A stretch of 64,000 bases of DNA from Acidobacteriota bacterium (GTDB lineage Bacteria > Acidobacteriota > Blastocatellia > Pyrinomonadales > Pyrinomonadaceae). Below, piece by piece: positions 1 through 9,250 of the stretch. The position numbers and the translations under genes were made by a program. The notes beneath the pieces were generated by a model. It saw nothing but the letters and a program-made list of their open reading frames with translations. It was not told the origin of the DNA and made no database searches. Position 1 is the stretch's first letter. Each line of letters opens with the position of its first letter. The DNA lies in assembly GCA_029781855.1 (NCBI GenBank), contig JAKOVX010000012.1, positions 1 through 64,000 of the forward strand. The letters run 5' to 3'.

Positions 1-1
1 G

Positions 2-1771
2 CAATTTGCCTCGGGCCTCGACACGCCGTCGGGCATCGCATTTGCTGGAGATGACCTGATCGTCGCCGATCCGGGAACGCACTCGATAAAGAAGGTATTG
101 CCGGACGGAAAGGTCGTATCGCTGGCCGGCACCGACGGTTCATCCGGCTGGTTGGACGGTTCCGCCAACGCGGCGAAATTCGACGCACCGATCGGCATCG
201 CTGTTTCGGAGGGCAAGATCTATGTCACCGACACCTACAACGACCGCATTCGCCTGATCGAAAATGGCCGCGTCTCAACCCTCGCCGGCGGCGCACGCGG
301 ATTTGCGGACGGCACCGGGGCCGCGGCTCGGTTCGATACTCCGACGGGCATTGCGTTTTGGAACGGCAAACTTCTCATTGCCGATACCGGCAACCGCCGA
401 ATCCGTGTCGTCGAAAATGACGGTTCGACGTGGACACTCGCCGGCACAGGGATTTCGGACCGAATGGACGGCCCGCTCGGATCGGCGTCGCTTATCTCGC
501 CGACCGCAATCGCGGTTGACGGGGCAGGTTCACTCTACATCGCCGACGGCAACGCGATCCGCGTCATTCGCAGCGGCGTGATCCCAATCATGACAACACT
601 TTCAGGCGGACGACGTGGACTTGCGGACGGTTCGCCGATCAGAGCACGATTCAACCGGCCGTCGGGGATCGCGTTCGACGGAAACGGACAGTTGATCGTG
701 GCTGATAGCGAGAATCGACTCGTACGCCGGATCTCGCCGGAAACCTCCGGAACGGCGATCACGGGCGAGCAGATCGCCGCACTTGCCGAAAAGCCCGAGA
801 CGTTCCGCACCGCCCAACCCGCCCGCTGGCCATACGATCCGCCGACCGCCAAACGAGACATCGCCGGAACGCTGGCCGAGATCCGCGGCGAGGTCAAACC
901 CGGAAACGACGACATCCACTTCCACAACGGCCTCGACATCGCCGGTTCGTACGGCGAAACGGCGAGGTTCGTCCGCGACGAAAAGGTGCTGCGGCCGATC
1001 GCGGCTGAGAATTTCGGCACACTTCGCGAGCTGATCCGGATGCCGACAATGGGATATATCCATATTAGGCTCGGGCGAGATGTGAGCGGCGTGCCGTTCG
1101 GCGACCCGCGTTTTCAATACGAGACGGACACGACTGGCAAACTCATAGACGTCCGTGTCCCGCGAGGCTCGCATTTCAAAGCTGGCGAGCCGATTGGCAC
1201 GCTGAACCCGATGAATCACGTCCACCTCATCGCCGGACGCAGCGGATCGGAGATGAACGCCCTTGATGCTCTGATTCTGCCGGGGATCAGCGACACGCGT
1301 CCGCCGACGATCGAAAAGGCCACACTCGAGGACGAAAATTGGAACGCCCTGGAAACAAAATCGCCTTCCGGACGTATTGAGGTGTCAGGCAAAGTTCGGC
1401 TGATAATACGAGCGTACGATCAGGTTGACGGCAACGCCGATCGCCGCCGGCTCGGTGTGTATCAGGTCGGTTACCAGCTTCTAAACAAAGACCTGACGCC
1501 GTTTAGCGACCCGATCTGGACGATCAGGTTTGACCGGCTCCCGGCTGACGAGTCGATCAGGCTGGTTTATGCCGACGGCAGCAAATCGGGAGCGACGGGC
1601 GAAACGATCTTTAACTACATCGCGACCGACCGCGTGGACGGCGACAATTTCAAAGAGGATTTTTTGGATACGGCGGCTCTCAACACCGGCGATTACGTTT
1701 TGAGGGCATATGCCGCGGATTATTTTGGCAACAAGAGCTACATTGACATACCGATCGAGGTAAAAAGATGA
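2..1771 (+). CDS. NHL-repeat protein with C-terminal M23-like peptidase domain (5' partial)
   Basis: The reading frame is open to the left edge, so the start lies outside the window; a TTG at 98 is internal to the repeats. Visible residues 1-240 are NHL-type beta-propeller repeats (recurring TPxGIAF, LxIADTxNxRIR and GxxDG motifs). They are followed by an M23/LytM-like segment with HNGLD (H308, D312) and HVH (H406, H408), which fit the HxxxD and HxH zinc ligands of that family. The last 150 residues look like Ig-like beta structure. The protein may be an exported sensor or endopeptidase acting on peptidoglycan or protein, but activity is inferred only from the ligands. The stop overlaps the next start by 4 bp (ATGA), suggesting translational coupling to the aminopeptidase. 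The NHL-M23 pairing is unusual. Confidence 0.75.
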   Translation, partial: QFASGLDTPSGIAFAGDDLIVADPGTHSIKKVLPDGKVVSLAGTDGSSGWLDGSANAAKFDAPIGIAVSEGKIYVTDTYNDRIRLIENGRVSTLAGGARGFADGTGAAARFDTPTGIAFWNGKLLIADTGNRRIRVVENDGSTWTLAGTGISDRMDGPLGSASLISPTAIAVDGAGSLYIADGNAIRVIRSGVIPIMTTLSGGRRGLADGSPIRARFNRPSGIAFDGNGQLIVADSENRLVRRISPETSGTAITGEQIAALAEKPETFRTAQPARWPYDPPTAKRDIAGTLAEIRGEVKPGNDDIHFHNGLDIAGSYGETARFVRDEKVLRPIAAENFGTLRELIRMPTMGYIHIRLGRDVSGVPFGDPRFQYETDTTGKLIDVRVPRGSHFKAGEPIGTLNPMNHVHLIAGRSGSEMNALDALILPGISDTRPPTIEKATLEDENWNALETKSPSGRIEVSGKVRLIIRAYDQVDGNADRRRLGVYQVGYQLLNKDLTPFSDPIWTIRFDRLPADESIRLVYADGSKSGATGETIFNYIATDRVDGDNFKEDFLDTAALNTGDYVLRAYAADYFGNKSYIDIPIEVKR

Positions 1772-3303
1772 AAAGAATGATCACATTGGTTTCCCTGTTT
1801 GTGTTTGCGTTCGCGGCAATGCCGGTCGCCGCGGCGAATGGCCCCACATCGATCCGGATCACGCCGCCGGCACCTAAATTCACGGACGCCGAGCGTCAAA
1901 CGGAACTTGCGCGTCGCCGGACCGCAGTTGCCGCGAAAATGGAGGACAACAGCGTCATGGTGCTCTTTTCGGCTGAGCCGAAGATGTACACGGGCGATGT
2001 GGACTATGTCTTTCGCCAGGAGAACAACCTCTATTACCTCACCAGCCTCAAACAGGCCGATCTGACCCTCGTTATCGAGAAAGCCAATGGAAAGGTTACC
2101 GAAAATGTCTATATGCAAAAGCGGAACCCGCAGCGTGAGACCTGGAACGGCAAAATGTACTCGAACGAGGATGCTACGAGGATCTCGGGCATCAAGACGA
2201 TCGTCGATGTCGCGAAACTGAAGCCGTTCCTTGAAAGTCTCAACGGATCAAAAGGCTCTGAACCGCAGACCGTGTATTTACTCTTACCGGAAGGCGAAAT
2301 GGACAGCGACGGCATGCGCGAGTTTCGGGCGGAAAGTGAATTCTCCAAGGTCCTCACGAATCGAAAAGTTGTCAACGCTCAACCGATATTTGCCGGCCTT
2401 CGCCAGATCAAATCGCCATACGAACTAAAAATGCTCCAGCACGCGATCGACATTACGACCGAGGCACATATGCGTTCATGGGCAACAGCGGGGAACGCCT
2501 CGATGGAATATGAAGTGCAGGCCGAGGTCGAATACACCTTCCGCCGCCGAAATGCCGATTATTGGGGTTACCCGTCGATCGTCGGATGCGGGCCGAACGC
2601 CACAACGCTTCATTATGAAGAATCGCAGAGCCCGGTCAAGAAAGGCCAACTGCTGCTGATGGACGTCGGTGCCGAATACGAACACTACACCGCCGACGTG
2701 ACACGCACATTCCCGGTAAACGGCAAATTTACCAAGGAACAGGCTGAGATCTATCAGATAGTTTACGACGCTCAGGAGGCCGCTGCGAAGGCCGCAAAAC
2801 CGGGAGCGACGCTTAACGACCTGAGCGAGGCCGCCGATGCGGTACTGCGCGACGGGCTTTTCAAACTCGGTTTGATCACCAATAAGAACTCAGAACAATT
2901 TCGCATTTGGTACATGCATGGCCTGAGTCACTGGCTGGGGATGAACGTCCACGACGTCGGTAATTATGGTATTCCGCTCAAACCCGGAATGACGTTTACG
3001 AACGAGCCGGGCATATATATCCGCGAAGACGCTCTCGATTATCTGCCAAACACGCCTCAGGCGAACGAGTTCAAACAGAAGGTGCGGCCGGCGTTCGAAA
3101 AATACAAAAACATCGGCGTCCGAATCGAGGACGACATGCTCATCACCGACACCGGTGTCGAATGGATGACCAAAAACCTGCCGCGTTCGATCGCTGAGAT
3201 CGAGGCTTTTATGGCATCGAAACCAGCGGTCGGAACTTCCTCCGCGACGGCGTCACTGCTATCGGGTTTTGACTATCGGCTGAAAAAGGGCTACTTAAAT
3301 TAA
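1768..3303 (+). CDS. Exported Xaa-Pro aminopeptidase (M24B family)
   Basis: A 511-residue PepP-type metallopeptidase that removes N-terminal residues before proline. The signal peptide covers residues 1-23 and ends VAAAN, so it acts outside the cytoplasm, unlike E. coli PepP. An N-terminal aminopeptidase-P domain (about 45-180) precedes the pita-bread domain. The expected dinuclear metal ligands are visible: D299 and D310 (LLMDVGAEY, TADVTRTF), H388 (LSHWLG), E413 (TNEPGIYI) and E454 (VRIEDDM). The ATG overlaps the stop of the NHL/M23 gene, so the two are probably one operon. An exported aminopeptidase beside a putative endopeptidase fits extracellular peptide digestion. Family assignment is firm; substrate preference is inferred. 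Confidence 0.93.
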   Translation: MKRMITLVSLFVFAFAAMPVAAANGPTSIRITPPAPKFTDAERQTELARRRTAVAAKMEDNSVMVLFSAEPKMYTGDVDYVFRQENNLYYLTSLKQADLTLVIEKANGKVTENVYMQKRNPQRETWNGKMYSNEDATRISGIKTIVDVAKLKPFLESLNGSKGSEPQTVYLLLPEGEMDSDGMREFRAESEFSKVLTNRKVVNAQPIFAGLRQIKSPYELKMLQHAIDITTEAHMRSWATAGNASMEYEVQAEVEYTFRRRNADYWGYPSIVGCGPNATTLHYEESQSPVKKGQLLLMDVGAEYEHYTADVTRTFPVNGKFTKEQAEIYQIVYDAQEAAAKAAKPGATLNDLSEAADAVLRDGLFKLGLITNKNSEQFRIWYMHGLSHWLGMNVHDVGNYGIPLKPGMTFTNEPGIYIREDALDYLPNTPQANEFKQKVRPAFEKYKNIGVRIEDDMLITDTGVEWMTKNLPRSIAEIEAFMASKPAVGTSSATASLLSGFDYRLKKGYLN

Positions 3304-3332
3304 TGCCGTCCGAGTGCGGCACCTAAGTAGCT

Positions 3333-4316
3333 TTGGCAAAGAACACTTCAAAATCGAACCCTTCGGACACCGCGCTTCCGCTTGTGATCGTCAATCCGAA
3401 ATCGGCGGCAGGATCTACCCGTAATAATTGGTCCGGAACCGCCGCGGACATCCGGGCTCACTTCGGACCGTTCTCGGTCGCCTTTACGAAATCGCAGGGC
3501 GATGCAGTCGATATCGCCGAACGGGCTGCAAACGCGGGCCGGAAATTTATCATCGCGTGTGGCGGCGACGGCACGATTAATGAGGCGGCGAACGGCATCC
3601 TTCGGTCCGGCAAGGATGTTGAACTTGGCGTTTTGCCGTCGGGAACGGGTGGCGATTTTCGGCGGACGCTTGGGCTGCCGCTCGGGCATCGCGAGGCAGC
3701 CGCCGCTCTGCGGACCGGGGAGACGCGGACGATCGACGTCGGCAAGGTCACATTCCGAACTTTCGAAGACGAAGAAACGAGCCGTTATTTTCTGAACGTG
3801 TCGTCGTTCGGCCTCGCCTCGTCTATCATTAAACGCGTCAAATCCGCCAAGGTATTTGATTGGCTGCCGGTCCCGTCGGTACGCGGACGGGCGAATTTTG
3901 CGTTTTCGACGCTGCAGGAAGTCCTCGACCTCGAACCGCTCAACATTCGCGTCCGGATGGATGAGGGCGAAGAGCGGACCTTGCAAACGATCAATTTTTG
4001 CGTCGCGAACGCTCGGTATTTCGGCGGCGGAATGATGATCGCACCAGAGGCGAAGCTCACGGACGGATTCCTCGACATCGTCAACATCGGCGATATCGGT
4101 ACCGCCAAGATACTGATCAACGCCCACACGCTCTATCGCGGGACACATCACCAACTGAAAGAAGTTCACGGCACGCTTGCCACCAGGGTCGAAGTTTGGT
4201 CGGCAGATCCGTCAGTCGAAATTCGTCTTGAGACCGATGGCGAACTTCCCGGCAAACTGCCCGCCGTCTACGAGGTCGTACCGAAAGCGTTGCGTGTCCG
4301 GGTTCCGTCGTTATAG
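3333..4316 (+). CDS. Diacylglycerol kinase family lipid kinase (YegS/DgkB-like)
   Basis: A 327-residue protein of the DAGK catalytic family, which transfers phosphate from ATP (or another NTP) to a lipid hydroxyl. The nucleotide-binding motif GGDGTINEAANG begins at about residue 77, and the second conserved patch LPSGTGGDF at about 105. The C-terminal half has the beta-sandwich features (ANARYFGGGMMIAPEAKLTDG) seen in YegS and DgkB. The start is a TTG 29 bp after the peptidase stop; no ATG in this frame lies before the conserved region, so TTG is preferred, though a slightly different start is possible. No signal peptide, so probably cytosolic and membrane-peripheral. It precedes a glycerolipid-type acyltransferase fusion, which suggests a phospholipid role. 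Confidence 0.88.
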   Translation: MAKNTSKSNPSDTALPLVIVNPKSAAGSTRNNWSGTAADIRAHFGPFSVAFTKSQGDAVDIAERAANAGRKFIIACGGDGTINEAANGILRSGKDVELGVLPSGTGGDFRRTLGLPLGHREAAAALRTGETRTIDVGKVTFRTFEDEETSRYFLNVSSFGLASSIIKRVKSAKVFDWLPVPSVRGRANFAFSTLQEVLDLEPLNIRVRMDEGEERTLQTINFCVANARYFGGGMMIAPEAKLTDGFLDIVNIGDIGTAKILINAHTLYRGTHHQLKEVHGTLATRVEVWSADPSVEIRLETDGELPGKLPAVYEVVPKALRVRVPSL

Positions 4317-4415
4317 CCCGATCGCGAGCTGTCCGACACCTCCGATTTCCGCCCGCAACTGCCTCATCCCGCCTTGAATCTACGGTCGATTTAGCACACA
4401 ATACGCCTGAATCAT

Positions 4416-7160
4416 ATGCCACAAACCTTTTGCCAAATGCTGATCTCGGCGTTCAACGAGCGTCCCGACAAAGTCGCGATGCGTATCGTCGGGAGCGACG
4501 ACGAGGTTTACACTTTTGGCGAAATGCTGAACCGCATCCGCTCGGTCGCATATCGGCTGAAACAGGAAAATGTAGCGTTCGGCGATCGGGTCGCACTGAT
4601 CGGCGAAAATCATCCGTCGTGGGCGATCGCGTACCTCGGCACGATCTATCACGGAGCCGTCTGCGTTCCGCTCGACCCGCACGGTGAGATCGAAACGATC
4701 ACGAATTTCCTTGAGAATTCGGAGGCAAAGGTGGCGTTCCTATCACCGGACCAAACGTCGCGATTCAGCCAGATCGAAGAAAAGCTCGGCCGCCATATTC
4801 CGGCGGTGGTTTGGAACCTTGAAAATTCGAGTAACGGTTTCAAGAAGTTCGAGGATTGGTCAACGACCGAGTTTCCCGACAGTTACGCCGCCGAAATTCC
4901 CAAGGCCGAGGGCAAGGATATAGCGCTGCTGATGTACACCAGCGGCACGACCGGCACGCCGAAGGGTGTTCCGCTCACGCACGGCAACATCGTCGGCGAG
5001 CTTTCGGGTGTCAACGACGTCTTAAAGCTGTCCGACAAAGAACGTATTCTCAGTCTTTTACCGCTCTTTCACGCATATTTGCAGATCGTAAATCTCTGGG
5101 TCGCGACGACCTTTGGGCCGCAGGTCGGTTATCTGAAGGAGTTGACTCCCGCCGAACTGAGCGAGTCGATGAAGACGTTCAAACCAACGATCCTCACGAC
5201 CGTGCCGCGGCTCTGGTACCTGTTCCATAAGAAGATATTCGATGCCGTTGCCGCCAAGCCGAAACCGGTCCAGGCACTCTTCCGGGCGATGCTCGCGTTC
5301 AACGGCTTTTCGCGCGATACGCTCGGGATCAATCTCGGTACAAAATTTTTCGGTGCGGTGCACGAGTCGTTCGGCGGTAACCTCCGTATCGCTATCTCTG
5401 CCGGCTCACGCTTTGACGAATCCGTCGCCGAGGACTTTCACCGACTTGGGTTCACGATAATTCAGGGTTACGGACTGACCGAAACAAGCGGTGCGGCAAC
5501 CGCGACCTACGAGGACGACAACCGTGTCGGTTCGGTCGGCAAACCGATGCGCGGAGCCGAAATAAAGATAGTCGATCCGGACAAGGACGGCGTTGGCGAG
5601 GTGCTCATCCGCGGCACGATGGTCTTCGACGGGTACTACAAGAATCCGCAAGCAACAGCTGAATCGTTCACCGAAGACGGCTGGTTCCGCTCCGGCGACC
5701 TCGGCAAGCTCGACAAAGATGGATTCCTTTACATCGTCGGCCGCGGCAAGGACGTCATCGTCCTGCCATCGGGCAAGAATGTTCACCCCGAGGACTTGGA
5801 AGTTCACTACCTGAAATGCCCGATGGTCGGCGAACTCGCTATCATCGGCGTGCAGGACGAGACCGAGGCTCACGCCGGTGCCGAGAAACTGGCGGCGGTC
5901 GTCGTTCCGGATTTTGAGTATCTCAAGATCGCAAAGATCGCCAATTCCAAGGAAGCGATCCGTCACGCACTCGACAGTCTGGGCCGCGAGCTGCCGGAAT
6001 ATCAACGTGTCCGCGACTACATCATTCGCGTCGAGCCATTGCCGCGCACGGCGACCAACAAGATCAAACGTTTTCAACTCAAAAAAGAGGTCGAGACCGG
6101 AGTGATCGCCGCCGAGGCGAAAGAGGTCAAGGCGTGGGAATTCTCAGCCCAGGATACTGCACTGCTGGAAACGCCGACCGCTCGATCGGTGGTCGCGGCG
6201 ATAAAACAGAACGCAGGTGCTGCGGAGGTCGTTCACCCGAACATGAACCTCGAGATCGACCTCGGCCTCGACAGCCTGGCTCGGGCCGAGACTTTTGCCG
6301 CGCTTGAACACGCATTTTCGACCGAGTTCGACGGCGATGAAGCTGCACAGGCACTGACGGTCGCAAATGTTATCGAACTCGTCAACAAGCACGGCGGCGA
6401 GACGACCGAAGCCCTAACTGTCGACCTCAACTGGGGCAAGATCGTCCGCGAAGTGAGCGACGACCTGCCGGAGATACGGCCGGTACTCAAGAACAAGGTG
6501 TTTTTCGCGCCGTTCGCGTTCTTCGTTTACAAGATATTTTGGGTCGTCTTCAAGATCTTTCTACGGGTGGATATCAAAGGGCTCGATCAGCTCAAAAAGC
6601 TCGAACGCCCGTTCCTGATCTGCCCGAACCATCAAAGTTTCCTCGATCCATTCGTGCTGTGCTCAAACTATCCGTTCGCTCTGTTCAAGAACATCTTTCA
6701 CGTCGGTGCCAGCGAGTTCTTTTCCAATGCTCTGATGCGGTTCATAGCCAAAATGCTCAACGTTGTACCGGTCAACCCTGACACGGAGCTGATGCGGGCG
6801 ATGAAGGCCGGTGCCATCGGGCTCAAGAATGGAAAGGTCCTGAACATCTATCCTGAGGGTGAGCGTGCGTTTGACGGCGAACTGCACGGCTTCAAAAAGG
6901 GTGCCGCCATTCTGGCGACCGAACTCGACCTGCCGATAGTTCCCGTGGCACTCGACGGCCTCCAGAACGTCTGGGCTCGAAACTCGTGGAAGATCCGCCC
7001 CTCAAAGGTCAAGATCACTATCGGCAAGCCGTTTTACGCGAAGGAGATCTTATCCACGCCGGATACTTCTTTGCCAGCGACGGACGAAGACGGCTATGCC
7101 GTTGTTACCGATCATTTGAAAAATACGATCGCCGGTATGATCGACGAAATGCGAAAGTGA
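4416..7160 (+). CDS. Trifunctional AMP-dependent acyl ligase / acyl carrier / PlsC acyltransferase
   Basis: A 914-residue fusion with three recognisable modules. Residues 1-560 are an ANL adenylating enzyme of the long-chain fatty-acid ligase type, with the P-loop TSGTTGTPKG at about 175, GYGLTETSG and the C-terminal GRGKDVIV hinge. Residues 585-660 are an acyl carrier domain with the phosphopantetheine serine in GLDSL (S620). Residues 690-914 are a PlsC/LPLAT domain with NHQSFLD (H739, D744) and a PEGER motif near 812. This resembles E. coli Aas (acyltransferase plus acyl-ACP synthetase), but the order is reversed and the carrier is built in. A free fatty acid could be activated, loaded on its own carrier and passed to a lysophospholipid. 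A hairpin terminator follows at 7217-7240. Confidence 0.9.
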   Translation: MPQTFCQMLISAFNERPDKVAMRIVGSDDEVYTFGEMLNRIRSVAYRLKQENVAFGDRVALIGENHPSWAIAYLGTIYHGAVCVPLDPHGEIETITNFLENSEAKVAFLSPDQTSRFSQIEEKLGRHIPAVVWNLENSSNGFKKFEDWSTTEFPDSYAAEIPKAEGKDIALLMYTSGTTGTPKGVPLTHGNIVGELSGVNDVLKLSDKERILSLLPLFHAYLQIVNLWVATTFGPQVGYLKELTPAELSESMKTFKPTILTTVPRLWYLFHKKIFDAVAAKPKPVQALFRAMLAFNGFSRDTLGINLGTKFFGAVHESFGGNLRIAISAGSRFDESVAEDFHRLGFTIIQGYGLTETSGAATATYEDDNRVGSVGKPMRGAEIKIVDPDKDGVGEVLIRGTMVFDGYYKNPQATAESFTEDGWFRSGDLGKLDKDGFLYIVGRGKDVIVLPSGKNVHPEDLEVHYLKCPMVGELAIIGVQDETEAHAGAEKLAAVVVPDFEYLKIAKIANSKEAIRHALDSLGRELPEYQRVRDYIIRVEPLPRTATNKIKRFQLKKEVETGVIAAEAKEVKAWEFSAQDTALLETPTARSVVAAIKQNAGAAEVVHPNMNLEIDLGLDSLARAETFAALEHAFSTEFDGDEAAQALTVANVIELVNKHGGETTEALTVDLNWGKIVREVSDDLPEIRPVLKNKVFFAPFAFFVYKIFWVVFKIFLRVDIKGLDQLKKLERPFLICPNHQSFLDPFVLCSNYPFALFKNIFHVGASEFFSNALMRFIAKMLNVVPVNPDTELMRAMKAGAIGLKNGKVLNIYPEGERAFDGELHGFKKGAAILATELDLPIVPVALDGLQNVWARNSWKIRPSKVKITIGKPFYAKEILSTPDTSLPATDEDGYAVVTDHLKNTIAGMIDEMRK

Positions 7161-7216
7161 GCAAATGCGGCTTTTCTTCAAGGTATTTGTTTTTCGTTAC
7201 CGTTTGAGCGAAAATA

Positions 7217-7240
7217 GGGCTGTCAATCCAGCCTTTTTTT
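7217..7240 (+). terminator. Rho-independent terminator after the acyl ligase fusion
   Basis: A short GC stem GGCTG/CAGCC (7218-7222 with 7229-7233, loop TCAATC) is followed directly by seven T. It ends 12 bp before the CocE start, so the two genes are probably transcribed separately. Confidence 0.7.
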
Positions 7241-7252
7241 ATTGGAGTCCAT

Positions 7253-9175
7253 ATGCGCATTAGATCTATTTTTCTGGTCGTTCTCGTTTCATTTTTGTCG
7301 GTCGTATCGTTTGGTCAGGCACCCGCCGCGGGTCAAAATGAGCTTGCCAAATACATCACCGACAATTACACCAAACGCGAGGTGATGGTACCGATGCGTG
7401 ACGGCGTGAAGCTCTTTACGTCGATCTACGAACCTAAAGACAAATCGCAAAAATACCCGATCATGATGAGCCGAACGCCATACAGCGTCGCTCCGTATGG
7501 GCCTGATAAGTTCAAGGACCTGCTCGGCCCGGACTATCAATTTGCAAGAGAAGGCTACATTTTCGTTTACCAGGATGTCCGCGGCCGATGGATGAGCGAG
7601 GGTAAGTTTGTTGATGTCCGCCCCGAAACCGCTCAGTCGAATCCCGGGACTATTGATGAATCAACCGACACCTACGACACCATCGACTGGCTGGTCAAGA
7701 ATGTCGATAACAATAACGGTAAGGTTGGGACGTACGGCATCTCATATCCCGGATTTTATACATCTGCAGGCTCGATCAATTCCCATCCGGCTCTCAAGGC
7801 TTGCTCGCCGCAGGCACCTGTCAGCGACTGGTACCACGGCGACGATATGCATCACAACGGTGCCTTATTTCTCGCACAGAACTATTGGTTCTACACGTTT
7901 TTCCAGCCTTTCACGTCTCCAACGAACGATTTCGGTTATTTGAAACGTTGGAAAGGGCGTGACACCCAGGACGGTTACGACTACTTCCTACGGCTTGGCG
8001 GCCTGAAAGAAGTTGCCGACAGCTACGTGGACGGGATAGGGGTTCGTCAGCCGTATTGGGACGATATGATGGGCCACCCGAACTACGACCAGTATTGGAA
8101 GGACCGCAACGTCCTGACGCATCTTAACGGCATCAAATGCGCCACGATGACCGTCGGCGGCCTTTTTGACGACGAGGACGCGTACGGCGCCCAACAAACT
8201 TATATCCATATCGAGAAACAGGATCCCGGAATTTTCAATGTGCTTGTTCTCGGTCCGTGGTTTCACGGCGGATGGGCACGCTCGGACGGCGATTGGCTTG
8301 GGACGGCTTATTTCGGCGGAAAAACGTCGGAAGAATATCGGGTCAAAATGGAACTTCCGTTTTTCAACCACTTCTTGAAGGACAAGGGTGACATCTCAAA
8401 TATCAAGGAAGTTAACGTGTTCGACACAGGGACGAACCAGTGGCGTTCGTTTGATGGCTGGGAACCAACGAATGGCACCGACACCGCGCTGTATCTGACC
8501 AAGAACGGAGGCCTTTCGTTCACCATGCCCTCTGAGTCAGGAGTCGACGAATACGTTTCCGACCCGATGCATCCCGTGCCCTACACACAGAAGATCACGA
8601 AGAGTTATCCGCGTGACTTTATGACCGAGGACCAGCGGTTCGCATCGACGCGGCCCGACGTGTTGACCTACGAGACTGAACCACTTGGCGAAGACGTCAC
8701 TGTTAGCGGATTTATAAAACCGAGCCTTTACGTGTCTTCGAGCGGAACGGATTCGGATTTTGTCGTCAAGCTGATCGACGTTTTTCCGGACGATTACAAA
8801 TTCCCCGCTGGGGTAAAACCTCCGGAAAACTCCGCGTTTTCGGTGTTCGAGCCGGGCGGCTACCAGATGCTCCTCCGAGGCGAGCCGATGCCTGCGAGAT
8901 TCCGTAACGGTTTCGAGAAAGGCGTGGCTTTGACGCCTAATCAGCCGGCGAAACTGAGCTTCACGATGCCGGGCATCAACCATACCTTCAAGAAAGGCCA
9001 TCGGATCATGGTCCAGATCCAGAGTACGTGGTTCCCGTTGGTCGCGAGAAATCCTCAGAAATTCGTCCCCAATTATCAGGTAGCGACTGCCGCCGATTTT
9101 CAGAAGGCGACCGAACGGGTTTACACGGGAGGCAAGAACATGTCGGCGATAATACTGCCGATCCAGAAACATTAG
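7253..9175 (+). CDS. Exported CocE/NonD (S15) family hydrolase
   Basis: A 640-residue secreted serine hydrolase of the X-Pro dipeptidyl-peptidase/CocE family. The signal peptide covers residues 1-21 (cut near SFGQ). The alpha/beta-hydrolase nucleophile is S164 in YGISYPG. A candidate acid lies in GGLFDDEDAYG (about 304) and a candidate histidine in GPWFHGGW (about 337). The C-terminal 240 residues form the jelly-roll domain typical of the family (GEDVTVSGFIKPSLYVSS, GHRIMVQI). Members act as acyl-dipeptidyl hydrolases, glutaryl-acylases or esterases, so the substrate is open; a peptide role would fit the nearby aminopeptidase. The ATG is chosen because the signal peptide begins there. Confidence 0.9.
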   Translation: MRIRSIFLVVLVSFLSVVSFGQAPAAGQNELAKYITDNYTKREVMVPMRDGVKLFTSIYEPKDKSQKYPIMMSRTPYSVAPYGPDKFKDLLGPDYQFAREGYIFVYQDVRGRWMSEGKFVDVRPETAQSNPGTIDESTDTYDTIDWLVKNVDNNNGKVGTYGISYPGFYTSAGSINSHPALKACSPQAPVSDWYHGDDMHHNGALFLAQNYWFYTFFQPFTSPTNDFGYLKRWKGRDTQDGYDYFLRLGGLKEVADSYVDGIGVRQPYWDDMMGHPNYDQYWKDRNVLTHLNGIKCATMTVGGLFDDEDAYGAQQTYIHIEKQDPGIFNVLVLGPWFHGGWARSDGDWLGTAYFGGKTSEEYRVKMELPFFNHFLKDKGDISNIKEVNVFDTGTNQWRSFDGWEPTNGTDTALYLTKNGGLSFTMPSESGVDEYVSDPMHPVPYTQKITKSYPRDFMTEDQRFASTRPDVLTYETEPLGEDVTVSGFIKPSLYVSSSGTDSDFVVKLIDVFPDDYKFPAGVKPPENSAFSVFEPGGYQMLLRGEPMPARFRNGFEKGVALTPNQPAKLSFTMPGINHTFKKGHRIMVQIQSTWFPLVARNPQKFVPNYQVATAADFQKATERVYTGGKNMSAIILPIQKH

Positions 9176-9250
9176 ACGAACAAGGCGTGTCCGGCTCCTG
9201 CTCAAAAAGCGGTGGCCCGTAAAAATATCAAAAAGACAGGAGTGGATCTT

